A stretch of 64,000 nucleotides of DNA, from positions 310,001 through 374,000 of the forward strand of contig NZ_JASCRY010000004.1 in assembly GCF_030010375.1 (NCBI RefSeq). The letters are read 5' to 3'. Position 1 is the first letter of the stretch. Each line of letters starts with the position of its first letter. The notes under the pieces are model-generated. The model was given only the letters and a program-made list of their open reading frames with translations, was not told the DNA's origin and searched no databases. Source of the stretch: Flavobacterium yafengii. Its GTDB lineage: Bacteria; Bacteroidota; Bacteroidia; Flavobacteriales; Flavobacteriaceae. A program made the translations under genes and the position numbers. Shown here one piece after another: positions 7,706 to 14,939 of this stretch.

Positions 7706-8095
7706 GAGTTATAAATTATGAGTTATGAGTTTTTCTTAGAGGTTATTATAATACTTCGTATAATTTTCAAAACTTCATTATTCTGTTGGTAAATCGATTC
7801 AAATTCTATCTCAGAAATATAATTGGTTTCTTTTAAAAGTTCTAACCAATAAAGAGATTCATCACATTCTTTCTGAGCTATGGACAATTTATGAATAAAG
7901 TCAGGCTTACTTTGCGCATTTACTGCTTCACGGACATTTGCTCCAACAGAAGTAACTGAACGCAAAAATTGTTTACTCATAATATATTCTTTCTTTTCAA
8001 CGACTAAGTATTTGTAGAAATTCACACCTCTAATTGCCAACTCAAAACTCTTTGTTTTTACAATACTTTCACTCATAATTTAAAATTTATAACTC
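7706..8095 (-). mobile_element. IVS-like unit: four-helix-bundle gene framed by 25-bp imperfect inverted repeats
   Basis: The arms at 7706-7730 and 8071-8095 are inverted copies matching at 22 of 25 positions. The left arm overlaps the stop codon of the enclosed ORF and the right arm overlaps its start codon, so the ~390-bp unit is almost exactly gene plus arms. This mirrors the layout of intervening sequences in some bacterial 23S rRNA genes, where an ORF of this family sits between inverted repeats, but here the unit is outside any rRNA. I see no transposase or clear target duplication. Calling it mobile is inference. Confidence 0.4.
7723..8076 (-). CDS. Four-helix-bundle protein (23S rRNA IVS-encoded protein family)
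   Basis: A 117-residue, largely helical protein of the S23/IVP (avd-like) family. Typical pieces are the SFELAIRG start, SVTSVGANVREA in the second helix, KLSIAQKECDESLYWLEL in the third and IIRSIIITSKK at the end. Family members were first found inside 23S rRNA intervening sequences and also occur free in genomes. The diversity-generating-retroelement accessory protein Avd shares the fold. No reverse transcriptase or variable repeat is near. The function of free-standing copies is unknown. The gene lies exactly between inverted repeats. Confidence 0.88.
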   Translation of the reverse strand: MSESIVKTKSFELAIRGVNFYKYLVVEKKEYIMSKQFLRSVTSVGANVREAVNAQSKPDFIHKLSIAQKECDESLYWLELLKETNYISEIEFESIYQQNNEVLKIIRSIIITSKKNS

Positions 8096-8099
8096 TAAG

Positions 8100-8777
8100 T
8101 TATGGATTGGTAGAAGAAACTTGCAACACTTTGCCGTTGAAATATTTATTTCCAGTCAAAGTGAAATCATAAATATAATTTGCCATTTCCCCTGCTGATA
8201 TAGGCGCTTGGTAGCCAGGAAAAGCCTCTGCCAACATCTCTGTTTGAACAGAACCCAAAGCTAAAACATTGAAAGAAATTCCACGCTCTTTGTATTCTTC
8301 TGCTAATAATTCTGATAGTGTAATAACAGCTCCTTTACTCGAACTATACGCTGCCAATCCCGCAAACTTTAAACTTCCCTGAATTCCGCCCATAGAACTT
8401 ATTGTTACTACGTGGCTTCCTTTTTGTAAATATGGCAGGCAAATTCGGGTCAAATTAGCAACCCCAAAAACATTGACTTTATAGATATTTTCAAAATCTT
8501 CCTGAGTCGTTTCTGAAAAAGGTTTTAGCAATAAACTTCCTGCGTTATGAATGACTGCATCTATTTGTTTCCAAGACTTGGAAAGGAAATCGCTTACTTT
8601 CACTAATTCAGATTCAGCGGATAAATCAACTGAAAGACACGTGATATTTTCGTTACCCAACAAAGCTTGAGGAATTTTTCTGGAAATGGCTAACACTTGG
8701 TGTCCCGCATTGGCAAATTGCAATGCCAATTCAAATCCTATACCTCTACTCGTTCCTGTGATGATGATATTTTTCAT
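8100..8777 (-). CDS. SDR-family NAD(P)-dependent oxidoreductase
   Basis: A 225-residue classical short-chain dehydrogenase. The cofactor motif TGTSRGIG is at 7-14, HNAG at 77-80, the catalytic Ser near 127 and YSSSK with Tyr144/Lys148. Substrate unknown. I start at the ATG at 8777, although the frame is open to 8861. The extra 28 residues would precede the Rossmann strand with a meaningless hydrophobic stretch, and a -7 promoter element (8782-8789) lies within that extension. Divergent from the GNAT gene. Confidence 0.9.
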   Translation of the reverse strand: MKNIIITGTSRGIGFELALQFANAGHQVLAISRKIPQALLGNENITCLSVDLSAESELVKVSDFLSKSWKQIDAVIHNAGSLLLKPFSETTQEDFENIYKVNVFGVANLTRICLPYLQKGSHVVTISSMGGIQGSLKFAGLAAYSSSKGAVITLSELLAEEYKERGISFNVLALGSVQTEMLAEAFPGYQAPISAGEMANYIYDFTLTGNKYFNGKVLQVSSTNP

Positions 8778-8781
8778 ATAG

Positions 8782-8789
8782 CAAAAATA
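8782..8789 (-). promoter_or_regulatory. -7 element of the SDR gene, almost at the start codon
   Basis: Read on the minus strand this is TATTTTTG, ending only 4 nt before the ATG. A transcript from it would be leaderless or nearly so. Confidence 0.45.
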
Positions 8790-8868
8790 AACAAAAACAG
8801 TAAAAAAATAATGCTTTACGCAAAGGATTGTTGCCACAATAAAAATTAAAGATTCCAGCAATTTTACT

Positions 8869-8876
8869 TATTTTTG
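8869..8876 (+). promoter_or_regulatory. -7 element of the GNAT gene
   Basis: TATTTTTG lies 31 bp before the ATG at 8908, divergent from the SDR promoter. Confidence 0.5.
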
Positions 8877-8907
8877 GCAAACCAAATTAACATCAGATTT
8901 AAAAAAA

Positions 8908-9477
8908 ATGACAGATAGCATACAATTCGAAACTGCAAAAATAAATGACATTGATGGCGTATTGGCATTACAGGAATTGTATCTTGTAGCTAATTTATCC
9001 GAAGAAGAAAAAGCTTCGGGCTTTGTTACTACACCATTTACTGTCGCACAACTAACCGAAGTTATCCATGAAAACAACTTGTTTATTGCCAAAGACAATA
9101 ACAAAATCATTGCTTACATTTTCGCAGGAAGTTGGGATTTTTTCAAACAATGGCCTATTTTCAATTACATGAGTTCATTGTTTCCGGAACTGACATTTTT
9201 AGATTTTGAAATCACCACAAACAATAGTTTTCAATACGGCCCCATTTGCATTCACAAAGAATATCGTGGCAAGGGATTGATAACGCCACTGTTTGAATTC
9301 ATGAGAACACACATGCTTCATAAATATCCATTAAGTTTGACTTTCATCAACAAAATCAATATTCCATCCGCGAAAGCCCATACCGAAAAACTAAAATGGA
9401 CCATTATTGGAGATTTTCAATTCAACAATAACGAGTACTTTATTTTGGCGTACGATATGAATCAGGCAGTTTCTTAA
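8908..9477 (+). CDS. GNAT-family N-acetyltransferase
   Basis: A 189-residue acetyltransferase. The acetyl-CoA-binding motif A is ICIHKEYRGKGLITPLFEFM-like at about residues 112-131 (R/QxxGxG/A seen as RGKGL). A strand pair and the KxxNIPSAKAHTEKLKW segment follow (usual motif B region). The acceptor cannot be inferred. It stands alone, divergent from the SDR gene. Confidence 0.85.
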   Translation: MTDSIQFETAKINDIDGVLALQELYLVANLSEEEKASGFVTTPFTVAQLTEVIHENNLFIAKDNNKIIAYIFAGSWDFFKQWPIFNYMSSLFPELTFLDFEITTNNSFQYGPICIHKEYRGKGLITPLFEFMRTHMLHKYPLSLTFINKINIPSAKAHTEKLKWTIIGDFQFNNNEYFILAYDMNQAVS

Positions 9478-9482
9478 ACTAT

Positions 9483-9641
9483 TTAAGCATTATGATTTCT
9501 TGTGTCGGCAACGTCATTTTCTTTCACTTTATATTCAACGTCAACAATTTTTAAATGTGGATCACTAGTCGTTTGAGCAATTACTGACGAAGTTGGCAGA
9601 CAACTAAAGAAAATCAGAGAAAGAAGATACAAATGCTTTTT
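9483..9641 (-). pseudogene. Remnant of a small secreted protein, start codon lost
   Basis: The minus strand reads KKHLYLLSLIFFSCLPTS, then SVIAQ, then a ~30-residue polar tail ending at a TAA at 9483-9485. This is a textbook signal peptide ending in IAQ. There is no ATG: an in-frame TAA at 9642-9644 immediately precedes the two lysines, next to a run of seven A/T bases where an indel is likely. A TTG at 9630-9632 could still start a 49-residue product. Decayed gene or unusual start; I favour decay. Confidence 0.4.
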
Positions 9642-9688
9642 TTATAATAAATGAGGTTTATATTTTATAGCAATGGGTATCTAAACTT

Positions 9689-10342
9689 TTATAATATGGC
9701 TTTATTCCGATAATATTTCTTGTAGACTTTAACCATTTGAACAAAAGCTAAAACCACAAAAAATGACGGAATTATTACGGGCATTACATATTTAGAAAAA
9801 CTGGTTGTGTTTTGAGATAAGGTGTTTAACACCAAAACCAAAGTTAACATCCCAAAAAATGTACCTATCAAAGTCCCTGAAACATAATACAGTTTTAGCT
9901 TTTTTACAATCGAAATATAATTCCCATTCATCAAATAAAGATTCCAACCGGTCCAAAACGGCAATTGAAGAAAATTGATACAATTCAAAAACACTCCGAT
10001 AAGGAAAGGAGAATACATTGCATATTTCTCTAAAATTCCTTGTTCTTCCATTGTTTGATTGGAATTAGCATAAAAAGAATACCCTAAAATCAACAGAAAT
10101 AAAACGGCAAAAAAATCAATAATTTTCATTAATTTTTTATTATTGACTAATTGCTTTGCGAAAATCAAAGTGAAATAAATCACAAACATCTCCACGAAAA
10201 TCACTCCTAATAAAAAGAATACCAAGCTGTTCATTCCTAGCTTTGAATAGATTTCAAAACCTACAACATTCAAATATCCCAACGGTATCGAACCGATAAA
10301 GCTCACTAAAAAACCAACAAAAATGTTCTTTAATGCCTTCAT
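9689..10342 (-). CDS. LysE-family-like transporter
   Basis: A 217-residue inner-membrane protein with about six hydrophobic helices. The first helix and loop (SFIGSIPLGYLNVVG) resemble the G-x-x-P-G-P-N region of LysE/RhtB amino-acid exporters, here with the motif weakened. Substrate unknown. It lies 4 bp after the ATP-grasp gene in the same direction, so they are co-transcribed. An amino-acid or dipeptide product of the ATP-grasp enzyme could be the cargo, but that is speculation. Confidence 0.7.
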   Translation of the reverse strand: MKALKNIFVGFLVSFIGSIPLGYLNVVGFEIYSKLGMNSLVFFLLGVIFVEMFVIYFTLIFAKQLVNNKKLMKIIDFFAVLFLLILGYSFYANSNQTMEEQGILEKYAMYSPFLIGVFLNCINFLQLPFWTGWNLYLMNGNYISIVKKLKLYYVSGTLIGTFFGMLTLVLVLNTLSQNTTSFSKYVMPVIIPSFFVVLAFVQMVKVYKKYYRNKAIL

Positions 10343-10346
10343 AATT

Positions 10347-11381
10347 TTAGAAATTTACAATTCTATTGCTTTGTTCCAGATGCATTCTGTATTCTTTCAT
10401 ACCGTCTTTATGCAGTAAATACGGAGCACCATTTTTATGGTTTGCCACACTTATTTCATACATATAGGTAATGTGACGCGCGAGTTCTTTCCATGCAAAA
10501 AGCAAAGAATGTTTTGGGTCATAAATGTGTGTGGGCTCGCTTGCAGCACCATTCAATTCCACAACTGAAAAGTGTATTCCTTGTTCCAATTCTTCAATTG
10601 TACGGTACATCACATCCAATCTGCCAAAATAGAAACCTGGAATTTGCAGACACATTTCGTTTATTGTTTCCGTCAATTTTGGTGTTATCCAATGACTTCC
10701 ATCAATGAATTTTGCACCTCGTGCATGATTCCCATAAGGCACCAAATTCAATTTTTCTCCTTTTGGAAGAATATCGAGTAGTTTTCTTCCGTATTCCTGT
10801 TTCAAAACCTTTAATTGCAGTTCGTATCGAGGATTTTCTTTGATTAATTCTTCTACGGTAGAGAATCCGTTTCCGGTAATAATCAGAAATTCTTTGGAAA
10901 CTATTCCTGTAATTCTGCCCACTTTTTCATGAGGATAACGCACATAAAAAATTCCAACTTCATTGTCAAACGGAATTAAATCCTGCACTACATAATCGAA
11001 ATTTGCTTTTTCAGCATATTCTTTTAAATCTTGAACCGTGTTAATTTTTTTGACCCCAGACCCTCGCAGTCCAATATCTGGTTTTGCAATCAAAGGATAT
11101 TTTATTTTTGATACTTGAATAGTATTTAAAATTTCTTCAAGAGCAGTTCCTTCTTTTATTAATTCCGTTTTTGGGTAATAGTGTTGTGGAATCAAATTGT
11201 AGATTTCTTTTTTGGACTCCATCATAAAACCGCCATTTTTTATGGTTGGATTAGAAGCATTAAAGAAAAAAATAGATTTTGCCTTGATGGAATAATAGGA
11301 CCAAAGAAAATAAATTGGAATATAAACAATCTGGAAAGGCCAATATTCCCAATGCGTAATTTTATGAAAAAATAGTTTCAA
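10347..11381 (-). CDS. ATP-grasp enzyme (D-Ala-D-Ala ligase-like)
   Basis: About 344 residues. An N-terminal amphipathic/hydrophobic segment (FQIVYIPIYFLW) precedes an ATP-grasp domain. YPLIAKPDIGLRGSGVKKI is the nucleotide-binding Lys and glycine loop, FGRLDVMY and VVELNGAASEPTHIYD provide the metal-binding Asp/Glu/Asn. These enzymes join a carboxylate to an amine or thiol through an acyl-phosphate. The substrate is unknown and it is not a canonical Ddl. The frame is open to a TTG at 11432, which would overlap the NRDE gene by 41 bp. I prefer the TTG at 11379-11381, just after that gene's stop. No ATG exists before residue ~70. Confidence 0.75.
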   Translation of the reverse strand: MKLFFHKITHWEYWPFQIVYIPIYFLWSYYSIKAKSIFFFNASNPTIKNGGFMMESKKEIYNLIPQHYYPKTELIKEGTALEEILNTIQVSKIKYPLIAKPDIGLRGSGVKKINTVQDLKEYAEKANFDYVVQDLIPFDNEVGIFYVRYPHEKVGRITGIVSKEFLIITGNGFSTVEELIKENPRYELQLKVLKQEYGRKLLDILPKGEKLNLVPYGNHARGAKFIDGSHWITPKLTETINEMCLQIPGFYFGRLDVMYRTIEELEQGIHFSVVELNGAASEPTHIYDPKHSLLFAWKELARHITYMYEISVANHKNGAPYLLHKDGMKEYRMHLEQSNRIVNF

Positions 11382-11391
11382 ATTAAGTTCT

Positions 11392-12102
11392 TTAAACGGT
11401 GATAAATGAGGTCGAAAAATCCTGTTGCGCAATCAAATCGTAATGCAATATAGCTACTTTATTTTTTTCAATAACCGATTGTGTGATGCTCAACGTTTTC
11501 ATCTCGTCATTTCTATTGATAACCAACCCATTTTCATCATTTTCTTCTTCGGTATAGCGATGAAAATCGTGCATTTTTGATTCGGAAATTTCAGGATTTC
11601 CATCCATAAAAGTATAAAACCAGTCGGCACGTTTTTCACGAATCGATGAGGAATACAAAGTCGATGAAGACCAAATATGATTTTGATGAACATCTAAAGG
11701 AGTTGTTTCTTTTTCTTTTCCGTTCCAGCGCAATTGAAAAAGAGCGTTGTCTTGGAATAAAACTAACGTAAAAGGTTCTATGTTTTCCAAATCAATTTCG
11801 CTCCAGAAATCCTTTGGCGATAAGCTGCTGATCATATCTAAAACAATCAAACCACGGCTTTTTCGATACGGAAGTTGCACTTCATGCTTTTCGTCGGCAC
11901 CGTTTAACAACACCAAAATTGTTCCATCTGCATTAGCAACAAACCAAGTTCCTCCTGCTTTTGGATCCTTTGGAAAAATAAGGTTTTTTCCGTTTACGGT
12001 ATAATTTCTTGGAGGTATTGCACTCGGTCTTACTGTTTTTTCATCCCGATTAGAGGTAATGATAATTTTATCATTCGTTGCTACAAAACTTACTGTGCAC
12101 AT
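11392..12102 (-). CDS. NRDE-family protein (TANGO2-like)
   Basis: A 236-residue protein beginning MCTVSF with the NRDE motif (TSNRDEKT) at about residues 17-24, the signature of the NRDE/TANGO2 family. This family has an N-terminal-nucleophile-hydrolase-like fold with the conserved Cys2. Eukaryotic TANGO2 affects lipid and haem handling; the bacterial role is unknown. The start overlaps the end of the DinB-like gene by 13 bp, so translation is likely coupled. It belongs to the minus-strand run that begins at the Crp/Fnr gene. Confidence 0.88.
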   Translation of the reverse strand: MCTVSFVATNDKIIITSNRDEKTVRPSAIPPRNYTVNGKNLIFPKDPKAGGTWFVANADGTILVLLNGADEKHEVQLPYRKSRGLIVLDMISSLSPKDFWSEIDLENIEPFTLVLFQDNALFQLRWNGKEKETTPLDVHQNHIWSSSTLYSSSIREKRADWFYTFMDGNPEISESKMHDFHRYTEEENDENGLVINRNDEMKTLSITQSVIEKNKVAILHYDLIAQQDFSTSFITV

Positions 12103-12578
12103 TGATTCCTATATTCTATTGTAGATCGGGCAACTCCAAAGTTAGCGTCAATTATAACTGTTTCACATTGTAGAATAGCTACTTTAATAAGCGCCTGATG
12201 GTGAATACAATGCTCTAAATTATACAGTAATTCTCTGAAATAGTTGCTTTCAATTCGAATTTCCTCACCATCAATAATTTGCAACAACTTGATGTTTTTA
12301 TTTTTTTTGTCTAAATTTTGTTGAATCGACACAATATTTTCAATAGCAAAAATGGTATCCGTTTGAATGCGAATATTTCGTTCTCTTTTGTCATAATTCA
12401 CAATGCCTAAATCATATTGATTTTCTAAGCACTGAAACATTTCAATAATATGCCTTGTATGCTCCCCAATAGTTGCATTACTTAATTCTGCACAAGAATT
12501 TGAATATTCATTTTGTGACAATTGCTTCAGCAAATCAATCAGTTCGTTTAAACTATTATTAATAGAAGGTATTAGCAT
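12090..12578 (-). CDS. DinB-family protein
   Basis: A 162-residue four-helix protein of the DinB/YfiT-like superfamily. The metal-binding histidines are recognisable in IGEHTRHIIEMF (first pair) and HCIHHQALIK (third). DinB-like proteins often act as metal-dependent thiol transferases, for example with bacillithiol. The substrate here is unknown. It is 9 bp downstream of the DoxX-like gene and overlaps the NRDE gene. A place in a run with peroxiredoxin, YHS and DoxX proteins favours a thiol/redox role. Confidence 0.85.
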   Translation of the reverse strand: MLIPSINNSLNELIDLLKQLSQNEYSNSCAELSNATIGEHTRHIIEMFQCLENQYDLGIVNYDKRERNIRIQTDTIFAIENIVSIQQNLDKKNKNIKLLQIIDGEEIRIESNYFRELLYNLEHCIHHQALIKVAILQCETVIIDANFGVARSTIEYRNQCAQ

Positions 12579-12587
12579 ATTTAAGTT

Positions 12588-12968
12588 TTAATTCAACAAA
12601 TTCATCACTTTAGTTCTATCCTTAAAAACTAAAGTAATACAACAAAGAAAGGTAATTAGTGCCAAAATAAAAAGTGTACCACCATCATTTTTCACTTCAA
12701 TCCCGAGCACAAACAGATGAGCAAAAATCGCACCAACCATGATGCCGCAACCCATTATAGCACCAAACAACGAAGTTCTTGATATTAAAATCAAAATTAC
12801 CGTAATCAACTCGGCAATTCCAGTACCAATCCTTCCATAAGGTTCTATTCCCAAAGCAGAAAAAATATAAACCGATTCTTCACTAGCCGTAAATTTAAAG
12901 TACAGCGTTTGGACTAAAATTACTGCTACAGTAAGTCTCAGCAACCAGAAAAACAGAGATAGTTTCAT
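12588..12968 (-). CDS. DoxX/MauE-like membrane protein
   Basis: A 126-residue protein with four predicted membrane helices and the DoxX-type pattern in which helix 1 ends YFKFTASEESVYIFS and helix 2 begins GRIGTGIAELIT. DoxX-family proteins are small inner-membrane proteins linked to thiol or quinone redox. The exact activity here is unknown. It lies 14 bp after the YHS gene. Confidence 0.8.
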   Translation of the reverse strand: MKLSLFFWLLRLTVAVILVQTLYFKFTASEESVYIFSALGIEPYGRIGTGIAELITVILILISRTSLFGAIMGCGIMVGAIFAHLFVLGIEVKNDGGTLFILALITFLCCITLVFKDRTKVMNLLN

Positions 12969-12982
12969 GATTTCTATTTTTT

Positions 12983-13441
12983 TTATTTAACTATTTTATT
13001 CCAATTTGCATCGGCCTTCATCATCAATCCAGATTCATTCTTGTTCCAGCTTTTCAATGTATTATTAAAAAAAGCATTGTAAAACAAATACAACTTCCCA
13101 TTCTTTATTTTGAAAGTCTCCGGATTTACAGACACTTTTTCATTAGAGTCGCCCATCGCAAAAGCACACCAACCTCCATATTGTGGTTCAAATTTTGAGG
13201 GATTTTTCAAAAAATATTCTTTATTTACTGGCATAGAAAAATAATAAACCACACCTTCATGCGATACTGTTATTTCTTTTTTCCCTTTCACTGCTTTTCC
13301 TTGTTTGAAATAAGCCACAGGATCATATCCTTGAATAGCCACGTTTTTTTCAAGATTAAAATGAGTCAGTCGTTTATTGTCCTTTTGCGAAAAGCCAGAA
13401 AGAGCAAACAATACAATTAGAAGAAACAGTAGCTTTTTCAT
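12983..13441 (-). CDS. Secreted YHS-domain protein
   Basis: A 152-residue protein with a signal peptide (cleavage near GFSQ) and one YHS domain: VAIQGYDPVAYF, VVYYFSMPVNKEYFLKNPSKFEPQYGGWCAFAMG. YHS domains bind metal, often copper or iron, and are common in Flavobacterium as short periplasmic proteins of this shape. It lies 2 bp after the peroxiredoxin-like gene, so the two are translated from one message. Confidence 0.9.
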   Translation of the reverse strand: MKKLLFLLIVLFALSGFSQKDNKRLTHFNLEKNVAIQGYDPVAYFKQGKAVKGKKEITVSHEGVVYYFSMPVNKEYFLKNPSKFEPQYGGWCAFAMGDSNEKVSVNPETFKIKNGKLYLFYNAFFNNTLKSWNKNESGLMMKADANWNKIVK

Positions 13442-13443
13442 GA

Positions 13444-14043
13444 TTATTTATTTAAAGATTTTGCAACGGCAATCAACAAATCATTTGAAATTCTATTTTT
13501 GAAATTAGGTGTGATGTGTTCAAACTCAATTTCAGCATTTGTATTTAAAATAAACACCGCCGGAACAGGCAAAAAAGAACTATTTACCCCTTCAGAACCT
13601 TTAGTGATAATAGCTTTATAATTTTCCGGAGCTTGAAAAGCAATTCCAACAGCTCTCGACAATTCGCCTGTACTGTCAGACAATAACAAATAATTTAATT
13701 TTTCTTTATCATCTGTAACTTTCAAGCTTTTAGGAGCATCCGGACTTATTGCAATAATTTGATATCCCAAATCCAATAATTCTTTTTCGGCTTCCCCTAA
13801 TGCTGCTAAATGAGCATTACAATACGGGCACCAACCACCACGGTAAAAAACTAAAACCGTTCTTTTCTTACTGATTAATTCCGTTACATTAACATCTGTA
13901 TTTTCTACAGATGTTAAAGTGACATTAGGAATTTTTTCTCCAATAAGTAAGGGAGCGATTTCTGTGGCTAATTTCGGCAAATTATTTTGGGCATGAACGG
14001 ATAATCCAATTGCAAATAAAACCAAACAAATTATTTTTTTCAT
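13444..14043 (-). CDS. Secreted peroxiredoxin-like protein (AhpC/TSA)
   Basis: 199 residues from the ATG at 14043, with signal peptide (cleavage near VHAQ), then a thioredoxin fold with YRGGWCPYCNAHLAAL. The CxxC replaces the single Cys typical of AhpC, as in the peroxiredoxin-like 2A/redoxin group. Likely a periplasmic thiol oxidoreductase or peroxidase. The frame is open another 12 residues upstream (to 14079), but that extension has no signal-peptide sense. First gene after the Crp/Fnr regulator. Confidence 0.88.
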   Translation of the reverse strand: MKKIICLVLFAIGLSVHAQNNLPKLATEIAPLLIGEKIPNVTLTSVENTDVNVTELISKKRTVLVFYRGGWCPYCNAHLAALGEAEKELLDLGYQIIAISPDAPKSLKVTDDKEKLNYLLLSDSTGELSRAVGIAFQAPENYKAIITKGSEGVNSSFLPVPAVFILNTNAEIEFEHITPNFKNRISNDLLIAVAKSLNK

Positions 14044-14123
14044 AGTGTTACATTTTGATGTTGTAAAACTACTTTGCAATTTCGAATAGATTTGTCGGCT
14101 ATGTTACAGTTCCACTAAAATAA

Positions 14124-14801
14124 TTATAATTTACTGATGTCCGTTATAATGATTTCTTTCCTACTGTAAATGATGGTGCCATTCGTTTCCATTTCATTGA
14201 GTAATTGAGTCGCAGTTTGTCTTGAAGTACAAATAATTTGCGCAATATCGTTTTGGGTCAAATAATTTTCAATTACCACTTTATCTTCTATTTTTTTACC
14301 TTCTTTTTCAGCCCAATCTTTTAGAAACTGAAACAATCTGGTTTTTGCGTCTTTAGAAATCAAATTAGAATAACTGTTCTTAATCCGTTTCATTTTTAGA
14401 CCTACGAACTTTGTGTAGGACAAAGCCAGACTTGGATTTCGCAACAATAAATCTTCAAAATCCGACATTAGAAAACTACAAATGGCCACATCATCCGAAA
14501 GTACTTTTGCATATTCATTGGACTGGCTGTCAGCTTCCAAAGTCAGTTCTCCAAATAAATCTCCTTTTTGAATAATATCTTTAATTGTTTCATTACCGTC
14601 TTCATCAACCGCAACAATCTTTATATTTCCTTTTTTAAGCAGAAAAATTCTTGGTAAATCCGAAGAAGAAAAATAGATGATTTCGCCTTTCTTTGCTTTT
14701 TTAAAACCGGTAATAATGCACAATTGTCTTATTTGTCCAAAACTCAATGTTCTAAACAATTTGTGATCGCGCAAATACCAATATTTTAAATCTTCGTACA
14801 T
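14124..14801 (-). CDS. Crp/Fnr-family transcriptional regulator
   Basis: 225 residues: an N-terminal cyclic-nucleotide-binding-like beta-roll (IFLLKKGNIKIV, GDLFGEL) and a C-terminal winged helix (LTQNDIAQIICTSRQTATQLLNEME). The cNMP pocket lacks the Arg-Ser/Thr pair of Crp (the loop reads GDLFGELTLEAD), and no N-terminal Fnr cysteine cluster is seen, so the ligand is unknown. It is 80 bp upstream of the peroxiredoxin-like gene in the same direction and is the likely regulator of that redox operon. Confidence 0.9.
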   Translation of the reverse strand: MYEDLKYWYLRDHKLFRTLSFGQIRQLCIITGFKKAKKGEIIYFSSSDLPRIFLLKKGNIKIVAVDEDGNETIKDIIQKGDLFGELTLEADSQSNEYAKVLSDDVAICSFLMSDFEDLLLRNPSLALSYTKFVGLKMKRIKNSYSNLISKDAKTRLFQFLKDWAEKEGKKIEDKVVIENYLTQNDIAQIICTSRQTATQLLNEMETNGTIIYSRKEIIITDISKL

Positions 14802-14844
14802 AAAAGTAAATCTTTTAGTAAATGTAGTATTTTTTTTAAATTAA

Positions 14845-14912
14845 AAACCATTAAGAAATTAAGATTCATTAAGACAGATTACGCCTTAATTATCTTAATT
14901 CCCTAATGGTTT
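14845..14912. terminator. Long inverted repeat between acyl-CoA dehydrogenase and the Crp/Fnr gene
   Basis: The arms 14845-14865 and 14892-14912 are 21 nt each and complementary at 19 positions. An inner pair ATTAAG/CTTAAT (14868-14873 / 14885-14890) extends the fold. It is AT-rich and lacks a clear T tract, so termination is only one option. The words CATTAAG/CTTAAT recur inside it, as in the other quasi-periodic gaps of this window. Confidence 0.5.
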
Positions 14913-14939
14913 GAAAATATATTCTTACTAAATGATTAA

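Noticed and set aside
7706..8095. Diversity-generating retroelement suggested by an Avd-like four-helix protein
   Set aside because: No reverse transcriptase or template/variable repeat pair in the window.
8778..8861. N-terminal extension of the SDR gene
   Set aside because: It precedes the Rossmann motif with no domain sense, and a promoter -7 element sits in it.
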